DNA from: Paludibacter sp.
Lineage (GTDB): Bacteria > Bacteroidota > Bacteroidia > Bacteroidales > Paludibacteraceae
Reading direction: 5' to 3'
DNA: 34,894 bases
Assembly: GCA_028692715.1 (NCBI GenBank)
Contig: JAQUWU010000047.1
Coordinates: forward strand, 1 to 34,894
Made by a program: the position numbers and the translations under genes
Notes under the pieces: model-generated
Told to the model about the DNA's origin: nothing
Database searches by the model: none
Seen by the model: the letters and a program-made list of their open reading frames with translations, nothing else
Part shown: positions 15,569 through 24,890 of the stretch, one piece after another
How positions within the stretch are numbered: the first letter of the stretch is position 1
Layout of the letters: each line of letters starts with the position of its first letter

Positions 15569-17014
15569 ATGAAAAAGCTTGAACCCACATTAGTATGGAA
15601 TTTTTTTCATGATATAAATCAAATTCCACGTCCTTCGAAAAAGGAAGAAAAAATAATTGCGTATTTAAAATCATTTAGTGAAAAATTTCAATTAGAAACG
15701 AAAGTAGATGCTGCCGGTAATGTGCTGATATGCAAAAAACCAACTCCTGGATATGAAAATCGTAAAAAGATTATTTTGCAGGCACACATGGATATGGTGT
15801 GTGAGAAGAATAGTGATACCAAGTTTAATTTTGACACAGATCCAATACAAACATATATTGACGGCGATTGGGTAAAAGCAAAAGGTACAACACTCGGGGC
15901 TGATAATGGAATAGGAATGTCCTTGATGTTGGCTGTATTGGCTTCTGAGAATTTGAAACATCCAGCATTGGAATGTTTGTTTACTGTTGACGAAGAAACG
16001 GGTTTAACAGGTGCATTTGCACTGGATAATAAATTTTTGAAAGGCGAAGTGTTAATAAATCTAGACTCGGAAGACGATGGAGAAATCTTTGTAGGATGTG
16101 CCGGAGGTATTGATACAACTGCAGAACTTAGCTATATTCCCGAAAAATCCATTGAAGGATATTTTGCATTTTCGGTTACTGTAAAAGGGTTGACTGGAGG
16201 ACATTCTGGTGATGATATTGAAAAAGGACGTGGAAATGCCAATAAAATTCTGAATCGTTATTTGTGGAAACTGAACCAAGTTATGAATGTGCGTTTACAT
16301 AAATTTGATGGTGGAAACCTTCGAAATGCTATTCCTCGTGAAGCAACTGCAATAGTTTCTGTTCCATCGTCGGAAAAAGAACCTGTGCGGGTGTTGCTCA
16401 ATCACTACATTGCTGAAATGGAAAACGAATTAGGTTCTGTTGAACCAAAGATCCAGATAATCCTTGAGTCCGAAGAATTGCCTGAATTCTCTATCGATAA
16501 AAAAACAACTGACGTTTTATTTAATGTGCTTTATGCATGTCCACACGGAGTAAAAGCAATGAGTAAAGAGATGCCAGGTCTTGTGGAAACGTCTACCAAT
16601 CTTGCTTCTATCAAAATGATGCCGAACAACAAAATATTGATTACTACCAGTCAACGCAGTTCGGTAGATTCTGAAAAATACGATATTGCTAATCAGGTGG
16701 AAGCTGTTTTGACGCTAGCCGGTGCAACAGTTACTCATGGCGATGGTTATCCGGGTTGGAAACCAAATCTGAATTCTGAGATTCTGAAAACAGCTCAGGA
16801 AAGTCATCGAAAATTATTTAAAAGCGAGCCAAAAGTGCGTGCCATTCATGCCGGATTGGAATGTGGCCTTTTTCTCGAAAAGTATCCACATCTCGATATG
16901 ATTTCCATTGGACCGCAAATGTACGGTGTTCATTCTCCTGACGAAAGACTAAGCATTAGCTCTACGCAGAAATGCTGGAAATGGTTGGTGGAAATTTTAT
17001 CTACAGCTCTCTAA
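15569..17014 (+). CDS. pepD: Aminoacyl-histidine dipeptidase / cytosol non-specific dipeptidase (M20)
   Basis: A zinc peptidase that cleaves dipeptides, including Xaa-His types, in the cytosol. The 481-residue length is typical of PepD. Metal and catalytic motifs are in place: ILQAHMDMVCEKN (metal His and catalytic Asp) near residue 77, TTLGADNGIGMSL (bridging Asp) near 115, and FTVDEETGLTGA (catalytic Glu and metal Glu) near 145. The lid domain contains GLTGGHSGDDIEKGRGNA, as expected. The C-terminal metal His lies in MYGVHSPDERLS. There is no signal peptide. The start ATG at 15569 is 30 bp from a good -7 box. Probably monocistronic, followed by a hairpin. Confidence 0.93.
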   Translation: MKKLEPTLVWNFFHDINQIPRPSKKEEKIIAYLKSFSEKFQLETKVDAAGNVLICKKPTPGYENRKKIILQAHMDMVCEKNSDTKFNFDTDPIQTYIDGDWVKAKGTTLGADNGIGMSLMLAVLASENLKHPALECLFTVDEETGLTGAFALDNKFLKGEVLINLDSEDDGEIFVGCAGGIDTTAELSYIPEKSIEGYFAFSVTVKGLTGGHSGDDIEKGRGNANKILNRYLWKLNQVMNVRLHKFDGGNLRNAIPREATAIVSVPSSEKEPVRVLLNHYIAEMENELGSVEPKIQIILESEELPEFSIDKKTTDVLFNVLYACPHGVKAMSKEMPGLVETSTNLASIKMMPNNKILITTSQRSSVDSEKYDIANQVEAVLTLAGATVTHGDGYPGWKPNLNSEILKTAQESHRKLFKSEPKVRAIHAGLECGLFLEKYPHLDMISIGPQMYGVHSPDERLSISSTQKCWKWLVEILSTAL

Positions 17015-17052
17015 TCCTCAAGAGGAACTTTAAGAATTAAACTGATAAGTGT

Positions 17053-17116
17053 ACTCCGAAAAGTGATTTTTGAATCTGCCTGTCTACAACAGGTTGGTTT
17101 GACTCTTTTTCGGAGT
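17053..17116. repeat. Inverted repeat between pepD and the HD-domain gene
   Basis: ACTCCGAAAAG (17053-17063) is inverted as CTTTTTCGGAGT (17105-17116), with a small inner hairpin CCTG/CAGG (17079-17093). It may act as a terminator or a processing hairpin. It lacks a downstream T run. Confidence 0.6.
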
Positions 17117-17181
17117 GGACTCAACTATTCTAAAACAAAACTAATCAAAAAATCCTTCCTCACAGGGAGGTTGGTGGAGCA

Positions 17182-18411
17182 ATGAAAAAACCGAACAAAC
17201 GAAAAATTATCAATGATCCTGTTTTTGGATTTATCAATATCCCGAATGATTTTTTATACGATATAATTCAGCATCCGTATTTCCAACGGTTGAACAGAAT
17301 CAAGCAGTTAGGGCTTTCATCCTTTGTTTATCCCGGAGCTCAACATACGCGTATGCAACATTCACTGGGTGCAATGCATCTTATGGGCGAAGCCATCACT
17401 CAGCTCCGAGAGGGAGGTCATGATATTACAGTATCTGAAGCCGAAGCAGTGCGAGCTTGTATCCTACTACACGATATTGGTCACGGTCCTTTTTCGCACA
17501 CGCTTGAACATAGTTTGGTTGAAGGACTCAGTCATGAAGATATTTCTTTGTGGATGATGCAACATATTAATTCGGAATTGGATGGGAAATTGGATATGGC
17601 ATTGGAAATTTTTACCAATGTGTATCCGAAAAAATTTTTACACCAGCTTGTTTCCAGTCAGTTGGATATGGATCGGTTGGATTATTTAAGCCGTGACAGT
17701 TTTTTTTCCGGTGTAAGTGAGGGAATTATTGGAGCTGCACGCATAATCAAAATGTTGAATATCCACAATGACCAGTTGGTGGTTGAAGCGAAAGGAATTT
17801 ATTCAATTGAGAAATTTTTGGTGGCACGTAGATTGATGTACTGGCAGGTCTATTTGCATAAAACTTCGGTAGCAGCAGAAATGATGTTGTTGAATATTTT
17901 AAGACGGGCAAAAGAACTGGCAAGTAAAGGAGTTGATTTATTTGGAACGCCCTCATTGCAATTTTTTCTATACAATGAGATAAACGAACAAAATTTTATG
18001 CTGAATGATGAGTCATTAGAACATTTTGCCTTATTAGATGATTCGGATGTAGTAAGTGCTATAAAAGTATGGTCGTCGCATTCCGATATCGTTTTGTCTC
18101 AACTTTGTAAAGCTTTTACTAACAGACGACTTTTTAAGGTAGAAATAGGTTCAGATAAAATTGATTCATCAAAAAGAGAAACTTTACTGCAACAGTATTC
18201 AAAATATTTCAATATAAATTTTAACGATGCTCAATACTTTTTAGGTGAAGAAACCGTTAGTACTGATACTTATAGTCCTAAAGACGATAATATAAATATT
18301 TTATTTAAAGATGGGAGCATTAAAGATATAGCAGACGCTTCTGATATGTTGAATATAAGTGTATTAACAAAAAAAGTTGAGAAAAATTATTTTTGTTATT
18401 TTAAGTTGTAA
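17182..18411 (+). CDS. HD-domain phosphohydrolase (dGTPase-like)
   Basis: A 409-residue cytosolic protein of the HD superfamily (COG1078). Metal-binding residues are visible: His in QHTRMQHSLGAMHLM near residue 55, the HD pair in ACILLHDIGHGPFSHTLEH near 95-105, and the distal Asp in DMDRLDYLSRDSFFSGV near 160. This arrangement resembles dNTP triphosphohydrolases and YwfO/YdhJ-type proteins, so a nucleotide substrate is likely but not shown. It precedes lpxD, an order often seen in Bacteroidales, yet 134 bp with a separate -7 box lie between them. The start is the ATG at 17182. Confidence 0.85.
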   Translation: MKKPNKRKIINDPVFGFINIPNDFLYDIIQHPYFQRLNRIKQLGLSSFVYPGAQHTRMQHSLGAMHLMGEAITQLREGGHDITVSEAEAVRACILLHDIGHGPFSHTLEHSLVEGLSHEDISLWMMQHINSELDGKLDMALEIFTNVYPKKFLHQLVSSQLDMDRLDYLSRDSFFSGVSEGIIGAARIIKMLNIHNDQLVVEAKGIYSIEKFLVARRLMYWQVYLHKTSVAAEMMLLNILRRAKELASKGVDLFGTPSLQFFLYNEINEQNFMLNDESLEHFALLDDSDVVSAIKVWSSHSDIVLSQLCKAFTNRRLFKVEIGSDKIDSSKRETLLQQYSKYFNINFNDAQYFLGEETVSTDTYSPKDDNINILFKDGSIKDIADASDMLNISVLTKKVEKNYFCYFKL

Positions 18412-18519
18412 TTTTATTTTTTCGTTTTTGAACTCGGCTCTAGCCGAAAAATATGCGAAAACGTCTATCGAAATCTTAATAGAATAGTGTTTTATTATCG
18501 TTTATTGGAAATTCTTTAG

Positions 18520-18527
18520 TACTTTTG
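18520..18527 (+). promoter_or_regulatory. -7 box upstream of lpxD
   Basis: TACTTTTG fits TAnnTTTG and lies 18 bp before the lpxD ATG, giving a very short leader. The nearest TTG (18505) is only 12 bp upstream. Confidence 0.45.
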
Positions 18528-18545
18528 CAACCAAATTTTTTTAAT

Positions 18546-19589
18546 ATGGAGTTTACAGCTCAACAAATTGCAGATTTTTTAGGAGGTGAAATACAGGGTA
18601 ATCCTTTAGTAAAAGTAAGTGACTTCTCCAAAATAGAGGAAGGTAAACCGGGCACTTTGAGTTTCTTGTCGAATCCAAAATATATTCATTATATTTATGA
18701 TAGTCAAGCAAGTATAGTTCTCGTAAATAACGATTTTATTGCCGAAAAAGACATATCGGCAACACTTATTCGTGTTCAGGATGCTTACACCTCATTAGCA
18801 AAACTAATGACAATAGTCGATCAGACTAAAACTAAAAAACATGGTATTTCATCACTGGCTTTTATTTCGTCAACAGCAAAAATTGGCGAAAATAGTTATA
18901 TAGCACCATTTGTATATATTGGTGATAAGGTGACTATTGGCGATAATTGTTCCATTTATTCAAATTGCAGTATTGAAGATGGAGTGATAATAGGAAATAA
19001 TGTTAATCTATATTCAGGTGTAACCATTTATAATGATTGCATTATAGGAAACAGTTGCACCCTACATTCCGGATCGGTAATTGGATCGGATGGATTTGGC
19101 TTTGCACCTAAAGAAGATGGTTCTTACGATAAAATCCCTCAAATGGGAAATGTTGTATTGGAAGATAATGTATAAATTGGTGCTAACTCAATTGTGGATC
19201 ATGCTACACTGGGAAGTACAAAGAATCGTATAGGTGTAAAAATTGACAATTTGGTTCAAATTGCACACAATGTGGAAGTGGGTGAAAATACGGTTATTGC
19301 AGCTCAATCCGGGATATCTGGTTCAACAAAACTGGGTAAAAGATGTGTTCTTGCCGGACAAGTTGGTTTAGCAGGACATTTGCAAATTGCCGATGGAACA
19401 ATTTTTGGAGCTCAAACAGGTGTTCCTAAATCAGTAAAAATTCCTAATCAAATTTTACAGGGTTATCCTGCCATTTCTATAGTGAATTTTCACAAATCGG
19501 CTATTGTACATAAAAATTTACCTGAACTTCAGAAAATGATTTATGCCATGCTGAAACGAATTGATGAATTAGAGAAAAAGATTAATTAA
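18546..19589 (+). pseudogene. lpxD: lpxD (UDP-3-O-acylglucosamine N-acyltransferase), interrupted by an in-frame TAA
   Basis: LpxD adds the second acyl chain in lipid A synthesis, using acyl-ACP. Starting from the ATG at 18546 ([14 protein letters not shown]), the frame codes for the N-terminal uridine-binding domain and the first turns of the left-handed beta-helix, then hits TAA at codon 210 (19173-19175). The same frame continues without gap or shift to the normal end at 19589, for a total of 347 codons, the usual family length. The interrupted residue sits in NV-*-IGAN, where homologues have Glu, so one G-to-T change explains it. The catalytic His (QIAHNVEVG) lies in the second part, which could only restart at GTG 19194. 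The conserved Arg of IDRA is His here (VDHA). It is either a real nonsense mutation or a sequence error. Confidence 0.85.
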
Positions 19590-19658
19590 TTATTATTATA
19601 TAATTCATATACTTCCTGATTATTACCTTCACTTTCAGTCAAGTATGAAATTTTTAGA

Positions 19659-21041
19659 ATGTCGAAACAAAATACGATTAAACAGTCCTTTACAGCAGTT
19701 GGAAAAGGATTACATTCAGGACTGGAAATTAAGCTGAATTTCCTTCCCGCTCCCGAAAATCATGGTATAAAAATCAAACGTGTTGATTTACCTGAAATGC
19801 CTGAAATGCAAGCGTTGGCTGAATATGTAAGCGAAACAACCCGTGGCACAGTTCTGAAAAAAGGTGAAATGCAGGTAAGCACTGTAGAACATGCTCTTTC
19901 AGCTCTTTATGCTTTAGGAATTGATAATTGTTTGCTTGAAGTAGATGCTCCGGAATTTCCAATATTAGATGGAAGTGCAAAATACTACGTTGAGAAAATA
20001 CAGGAAATTGGAATTGAAGAACAGCAAGATGAAAAAGATTATTATGTTGTTCGTAAGAAAATAGAATATAGTATTCCTGAAACTGGTGCCAAAATTACGA
20101 TTTTGCCCGATGATATTTTCAGTGTAGATGTACATATAGGTTTCGATTCCACGGTTTTAAATAATCAGTTTGCTAGTCTTTCTTCGTTAGAAAATTATGC
20201 AGTTGAAATTGCATCAGCACGTACTTTTGTTTTCGTTCACGAAATTGAATTTTTAGCAAAATTAAATCTTATAAAAGGTGGTGATTTAAAAAACGCAGTA
20301 GTTATTTATGATAGAGAAGTTTCGCAGGAAACATTTGATAACCTTGCTGACCTAATGGGACAGCCACATCAAGATGCTAAAAAGCTGGGCTATTTGAATG
20401 GAGGCGTGAAATTCCCGAACGAACCGGCACGTCATAAATTACTCGATATTATTGGTGATTTATCATTAATCGGGAAGCCAATAAAAGGAAAGGTAATTGC
20501 AACTTATCCAGGACATAAAGTAAATACAGATATTGCCAAAATAATTCGAAAAGAGTTGAAAAAGCAGGAAATACAAGCTCCTGTATACGATGATAGCGTA
20601 GAACCATTCTTGGACATTAATGCTATCCGTAAATTATTGCCACATCGCTGGCCGTTTTTATTGGTAGATAAGATTATTGATATCCGCGATAAAGTGGTGG
20701 TGGGATTAAAAAATGTATCCGGAAATGAAACTTTTTTTATGGGACATTTTCCTGATGAACCCGTAATGCCCGGAGTTTTGTTGGTAGAGGCAATGGCTCA
20801 AACAGGAGGTATTCTTGTCCTTAACGGATTAGAAGATCCCGAATGTTATTCAACTTATTTCTTGAAAATTGACAATGTGAAATTCCGTCATAAAGTTGTA
20901 CCGGGTGATACACTGATTTTCCATTTGGAATTGCCCGAACCAATGCGTCGTGGCTGTGCAATAATGAAAGGAACTGCATTTGTTGGCGGAAAAATTGTTT
21001 GCGAAGCCGAATTTATGGCGCAAATCGTTAGAAATAAGTAA
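19659..21041 (+). CDS. lpxC/fabZ: Fused LpxC deacetylase / FabZ dehydratase
   Basis: A 460-residue bifunctional enzyme typical of Bacteroidota. Residues 1 to about 305 are LpxC, the zinc deacetylase that commits UDP-3-O-acyl-GlcNAc to lipid A synthesis. The zinc ligands are the His of STVEHALSALYALG and the His and Asp of ARHKLLDIIGDLSLIG. Residues from about 315 are FabZ, the (3R)-hydroxyacyl-ACP dehydratase, with IRKLLPHRWPFLLVDKI and the catalytic His and Glu in GHFPDEPVMPGVLLVEAMAQ. The fusion places two enzymes competing for the same hydroxyacyl-ACP pool on one chain. It lies 69 bp after lpxD and 154 bp before lpxA, probably in one operon. Confidence 0.96.
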   Translation: MSKQNTIKQSFTAVGKGLHSGLEIKLNFLPAPENHGIKIKRVDLPEMPEMQALAEYVSETTRGTVLKKGEMQVSTVEHALSALYALGIDNCLLEVDAPEFPILDGSAKYYVEKIQEIGIEEQQDEKDYYVVRKKIEYSIPETGAKITILPDDIFSVDVHIGFDSTVLNNQFASLSSLENYAVEIASARTFVFVHEIEFLAKLNLIKGGDLKNAVVIYDREVSQETFDNLADLMGQPHQDAKKLGYLNGGVKFPNEPARHKLLDIIGDLSLIGKPIKGKVIATYPGHKVNTDIAKIIRKELKKQEIQAPVYDDSVEPFLDINAIRKLLPHRWPFLLVDKIIDIRDKVVVGLKNVSGNETFFMGHFPDEPVMPGVLLVEAMAQTGGILVLNGLEDPECYSTYFLKIDNVKFRHKVVPGDTLIFHLELPEPMRRGCAIMKGTAFVGGKIVCEAEFMAQIVRNK

Positions 21042-21195
21042 ATACATACTTTTCCCCAACTTTCCGTGCTTGCCGTTAGGCTAATCCCAAGGAAGCAACA
21101 GCAAAACTTTTAAATAATTAATGTTACAATATATATATTTTGACCTATAGTTTTTTCTTTTCCCTCAAGGGGTTAAGAAACTTAAAAAATTACAC

Positions 21196-21975
21196 ATGAA
21201 ACAACCATTAGCATATATTCATCCTGATGCAAAAATTGCAGCTACCGTAGTTATCGAGCCATTTGTAACGATTGACAAAAATGTAGTGATTGGAGAAGGA
21301 ACTCAAATTGGGTCTAATGTGACCATTTTTGAAGGAGTACGAATTGGAAAAAATTGTAAAATTTTTCCGGGTGCTGTAATCGGTGCAATTCCACAGGATC
21401 TGAAATTTAAAGGTGAAGATTCATTGGTAATTATTGGAGATAACACAACAATTCGTGAATATGTAACCGTAAACAGAGGTACTGCGGCCAAAGGAAAAAC
21501 CGTAATTGGAGATAATTGTTTGCTGATGGCATATTGTCATGTTGCACACGATTGCGTTATCGGCAACAATGTTATTATGTCAAATGCTACTCAACTTGCC
21601 GGTGAAGTAGTTGTTGATGATTTTGCCATTTTGAGTGCAGGAATTCTTGTTCATCAGTTTAGCCACATTGGATCACACGTAATGATACAGGGTGGAACAA
21701 AAATCAACAAGGATGTACCTCCATTTGTAACGGCCGGACGTGAACCGCTGTCATACGCCGGAATCAATTCCATTGGTCTTCGTCGTAGAGGATATACTAA
21801 CGAGCAAATTCGTGATATCCAAGATGTTTATCGCTATATTTTTCAATCGGGAATGAATACAACTCATGCTATTGAGCGTATTCAGGCTGAATTGCCTGCC
21901 ACTAAAGAACGTGACGAAATTTTATTATTCATTAAAAATTCACCACGAGGAATTATTAAAGGATACTTTGAATAA
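21196..21975 (+). CDS. lpxA: Acyl-ACP-UDP-N-acetylglucosamine O-acyltransferase
   Basis: First enzyme of lipid A synthesis, a cytosolic trimer. The 259-residue chain shows hexapeptide repeats (residues about 5-190, such as IGEGTQIGSNVTIFEGVRIG), the catalytic His in MAYCHVAHDCVIGNN near 118, and the C-terminal helical domain with GLRRRGYTNEQIRDIQDVYR. All key positions are intact, unlike the nearby lpxD. The start is the ATG at 21196. The 154-bp gap from lpxC-fabZ shows no promoter box I trust. Confidence 0.95.
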   Translation: MKQPLAYIHPDAKIAATVVIEPFVTIDKNVVIGEGTQIGSNVTIFEGVRIGKNCKIFPGAVIGAIPQDLKFKGEDSLVIIGDNTTIREYVTVNRGTAAKGKTVIGDNCLLMAYCHVAHDCVIGNNVIMSNATQLAGEVVVDDFAILSAGILVHQFSHIGSHVMIQGGTKINKDVPPFVTAGREPLSYAGINSIGLRRRGYTNEQIRDIQDVYRYIFQSGMNTTHAIERIQAELPATKERDEILLFIKNSPRGIIKGYFE

Positions 21976-22019
21976 AGACTTTAAACCTCTGAAGGGGATT
22001 TTTTAATCATCAATAGATT

Positions 22020-23708
22020 ATGGAAAAAATGGATGAAGCACCAAAAAAAAGCTTAAATTTTATTGAAGCTTTTGTTGAGCAAGACCTGAAAGATGGAAAA
22101 AACGACGGACGGATTCAAACTCGTTTTCCGCCTGAACCGAATGGATATCTGCACATTGGCCATGCCAAAGCTATTTGTCTGGATTTCGGTATTGCAAAAA
22201 AATACGGTGGTATTTGCAATCTTCGATTTGATGATACCAACCCGGTGAAAGAAGATGTAGAATATGTTGATTCCATTCAGGAAGATATTCAATGGCTTGG
22301 TTATAACTGGGCAAATATTTATTATGCTTCCGATTATTTTCAGCAATTATGGGATTTAACAATCGAACTTATTAAGCAAGGTAAAGCCTATATCGACGAA
22401 CAATCGGCTGAAACCATTGCTAAACAAAAAGGAACACCAACAGTTCCCGGAGTTGAAAGTCCCTATCGCAATCGCCCTATCGAAGAAAATTTGGAATTGT
22501 TCAAAAAAATGAACACCGGTGAAATTGCCGAGGGCGCCATGGTGCTGCGTGCAAAAATTGATATGTCTTCATCAAACATGCATTTTCGTGATCCATTGAT
22601 GTATCGTGTTATCAATTCGCATCCTCATCACCGTACTGGTTGGACTTGGAAAGTATATCCAATGTACGATTTCGCACACGGACAATCGGATTATTTTGAA
22701 GGAGTTACTCATTCATTGTGTACATTGGAATTCGAAGTTCATCGTCCGTTATACGATTGGTTTCTTGATCAGCTCAAAGATTCAGATTACCGTCCACGAC
22801 AAATTGAATTCAATCGTTTAAACCTGACATATACCGTAATGAGTAAACGTAAAATGTTACAACTCGTTCAGGAAGGTTTGGTAAGTGGTTGGGATGATCC
22901 ACGTATGCCGACAATTTGCGGTTTGCGTCGTCGTGGTTATACTCCCGAAGCAATACATAGTTTCATCGACAAAATTGGCTATACAAAATTCGAAGCACAG
23001 AATGATATTGGTTTATTGGAACATGCGGTTCGTGAAAACCTCAACAAAACAGCTACACGTGTAAATGCAGTTATTAATCCTGTGAAATTAATCATTACCA
23101 ATTATCCTGAAGGAAAAGTGGAAATGATGGAAACAATTAATAATCCGGAAGATGAATCTGCTGGAACACGCGAAATTGCTTTTACTAAAGAGCTTTTCAT
23201 GGAAAGGGATGACTTTATGGAAGAAGCTCCCAAGAAATTTTTCCGTATGACTCCCGGACAAGAGGTTCGACTGAAAAGTGCTTTTATTGTAAAATGTACG
23301 GGCTGTAAAAAAGATAATGAAGGAAATATCGTTGAAGTGTATGCTGAATACGATCCGCTCACCAAAAGTGGAATGCCGGAAGCCAACCGAAAAGTGAAAG
23401 GAACACTTCACTGGGTTTCTGCTACTAACTGTTTAGATGCTGAAGTTCGCTTATACGACCGACTTTTCAGTGTTGAAAATCCTTCGGCTGATGAACGTGA
23501 CTTCCGCGATTTATTAAATGCTGAATCGTTAAAAGTGTTGACGAATTGTAAAATTGAAACTTCATTGAAAGATGCTAAACCATTGGATCATTTTCAGTTC
23601 CAACGTATTGGCTATTTTAATGTAGATTATAATTCTACATCCGAAAAATTAGTTTTCAATCGTACAGTATCATTGAAAGACAGCTGGGCAAAAGAAAAAG
23701 GAAAATAA
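22020..23708 (+). CDS. glnS: Glutaminyl-tRNA synthetase
   Basis: A class I aminoacyl-tRNA synthetase that charges tRNA-Gln. The 562-residue length and the motif RFPPEPNGYLHIGHAK (HIGH at 45-48) mark GlnRS rather than GltX, which usually has a different motif before HIGH. The KMSKS-like loop is VMSKRKM near residue 273. The C-terminal anticodon-binding beta-barrel domains are complete (for example GTLHWVSATNCLDAEVRLYD). Its presence suggests direct charging with glutamine rather than reliance only on the amidotransferase route. It lies 44 bp after lpxA, and a bidirectional terminator follows. A second in-frame ATG at codon 4 could also start translation. Confidence 0.93.
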   Translation: MEKMDEAPKKSLNFIEAFVEQDLKDGKNDGRIQTRFPPEPNGYLHIGHAKAICLDFGIAKKYGGICNLRFDDTNPVKEDVEYVDSIQEDIQWLGYNWANIYYASDYFQQLWDLTIELIKQGKAYIDEQSAETIAKQKGTPTVPGVESPYRNRPIEENLELFKKMNTGEIAEGAMVLRAKIDMSSSNMHFRDPLMYRVINSHPHHRTGWTWKVYPMYDFAHGQSDYFEGVTHSLCTLEFEVHRPLYDWFLDQLKDSDYRPRQIEFNRLNLTYTVMSKRKMLQLVQEGLVSGWDDPRMPTICGLRRRGYTPEAIHSFIDKIGYTKFEAQNDIGLLEHAVRENLNKTATRVNAVINPVKLIITNYPEGKVEMMETINNPEDESAGTREIAFTKELFMERDDFMEEAPKKFFRMTPGQEVRLKSAFIVKCTGCKKDNEGNIVEVYAEYDPLTKSGMPEANRKVKGTLHWVSATNCLDAEVRLYDRLFSVENPSADERDFRDLLNAESLKVLTNCKIETSLKDAKPLDHFQFQRIGYFNVDYNSTSEKLVFNRTVSLKDSWAKEKGK

Positions 23709-23723
23709 TAACGGCTTTCCTAA

Positions 23724-23763
23724 ACAAAAAAAGCATACTAATAATTTTAGTATGCTTTTTTTT
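23724..23763. terminator. Bidirectional terminator between glnS and the prenyl synthase gene
   Basis: AAGCATACTA (23731-23740) pairs perfectly with TAGTATGCTT (23748-23757). An A run precedes it and a T run follows it, so it can end transcripts from both convergent genes. Confidence 0.9.
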
Positions 23764-23776
23764 GGGTTTAAATAGT

Positions 23777-24751
23777 TCAATATTTTCTCGATGCTACATA
23801 TTCGGCACATAATATAAGCGATTTCTTTATTTCGCTGTCAGGAAACCCATTGAGTTCTTCTATGGCTTTGTCTTTATATTCGTTCATTTTTTGAACGGCA
23901 TAATTAATTCCTCCATTATTATGGGTAAATTGTGTAATAGTATGAATATTTTCGGTTGTAAATTCTTTGTTTTTCAACAAAAGAAGAATGTCTTCTTTTA
24001 CTTCGCTATTGGTATTTTGTAAAGCGTAAATCAGTGGCAATGTGAATTTTCCATCACGAATGTCATTCCCTGTTGGTTTCCCTATATTTATATTTTCGGA
24101 GTAGTCGAAAATATCATCTTTAATCTGAAAGCTGATGCCAATGTATTCTCCATAGTTGCGTAGATGAATCAATTGTTCATTGGTGGCATTTACCGAAATT
24201 CCACCCACTTCGGTACAGGTTGAGAATAAAAGAGCAGTCTTTTTGCGAATCATGTTGAAGTAATTTTTTTCTGCATCGCTTGAGAGTTGAGTACAGGTTA
24301 ATTGCAATAATTCTCCGTCAGACAATTGCATCCCGATATTTGCCATAGCTTTTAGAATTGCTAAATTATTGGTTTTCGCAGAACTTTCAAGTGATTTTGA
24401 TAAAATATAATCACCGGAAAGTATGGCGATCTTATTTGTCCATCGTGCATTAACCGACGGTTTTCCTCTGCGTTCAAGGGTGTCATCTACCACATCATCA
24501 TGAATCAAACTAGCAGTATGAAGTAATTCAAGTGAAAGAGCTCCGTAAATGGTGGTATTGTTTATCTCTTTGCACAGCTTGGCTGCTAATAGCACTAACA
24601 TAGGTCGTAATTGCTTGCCACTTTTCTGGAGTACATACTCATTTACGCTTTCCAGCATAGGATTATCTGTACGCAGTGCTTCAGCAAATGTTTCGGTAAA
24701 CAATTGCATTTCAGGTGCTATCGATTTTCTAATCTCTTCAATAACGGTCAT
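23777..24751 (-). CDS. ispB: Long-chain polyprenyl diphosphate synthase (octaprenyl type)
   Basis: A trans-isoprenyl diphosphate synthase making the long side chain of menaquinone. The 324-residue protein has both aspartate-rich motifs, DDVVDD at 85-90 and DDIFD at 212-216 (QIKDDIFDYSEN). The residue five positions before the first motif is Ala80 (HTASLIHDD), a small residue in agreement with a long product. GKQLRP near 45-50 binds the diphosphate. The product length is inferred from family rules and cannot be fixed. The gene is convergent with glnS and starts 27 bp downstream of a TACTTTTG box. Confidence 0.88.
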   Translation of the reverse strand: MTVIEEIRKSIAPEMQLFTETFAEALRTDNPMLESVNEYVLQKSGKQLRPMLVLLAAKLCKEINNTTIYGALSLELLHTASLIHDDVVDDTLERRGKPSVNARWTNKIAILSGDYILSKSLESSAKTNNLAILKAMANIGMQLSDGELLQLTCTQLSSDAEKNYFNMIRKKTALLFSTCTEVGGISVNATNEQLIHLRNYGEYIGISFQIKDDIFDYSENINIGKPTGNDIRDGKFTLPLIYALQNTNSEVKEDILLLLKNKEFTTENIHTITQFTHNNGGINYAVQKMNEYKDKAIEELNGFPDSEIKKSLILCAEYVASRKY

Positions 24752-24777
24752 ACAGACAATTAACTATTTTTATTATG

Positions 24778-24804
24778 CAAAAGTAAACAATTTTGTTGTT
24801 TCAA
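24778..24804 (-). promoter_or_regulatory. Promoter of the polyprenyl synthase gene
   Basis: Minus-strand TACTTTTG (plus CAAAAGTA, 24778-24785) has TTG (plus CAA, 24802-24804) 16 bp upstream. The spacing is a little short. Confidence 0.5.
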
Positions 24805-24890
24805 CGAACACCTTAAACTTTCTTAAGTTTATATTTTAAATACTTTTGTGAAAAATATTCAAGGGAAAGCTATTTTGATGAGTAATATGC

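Noticed and set aside
19194-19589. A separate functional gene starting at GTG 19194
   Set aside because: It begins inside the beta-helix, continues the same frame as lpxD and lacks the N-terminal domain; it is the 3' half of lpxD.
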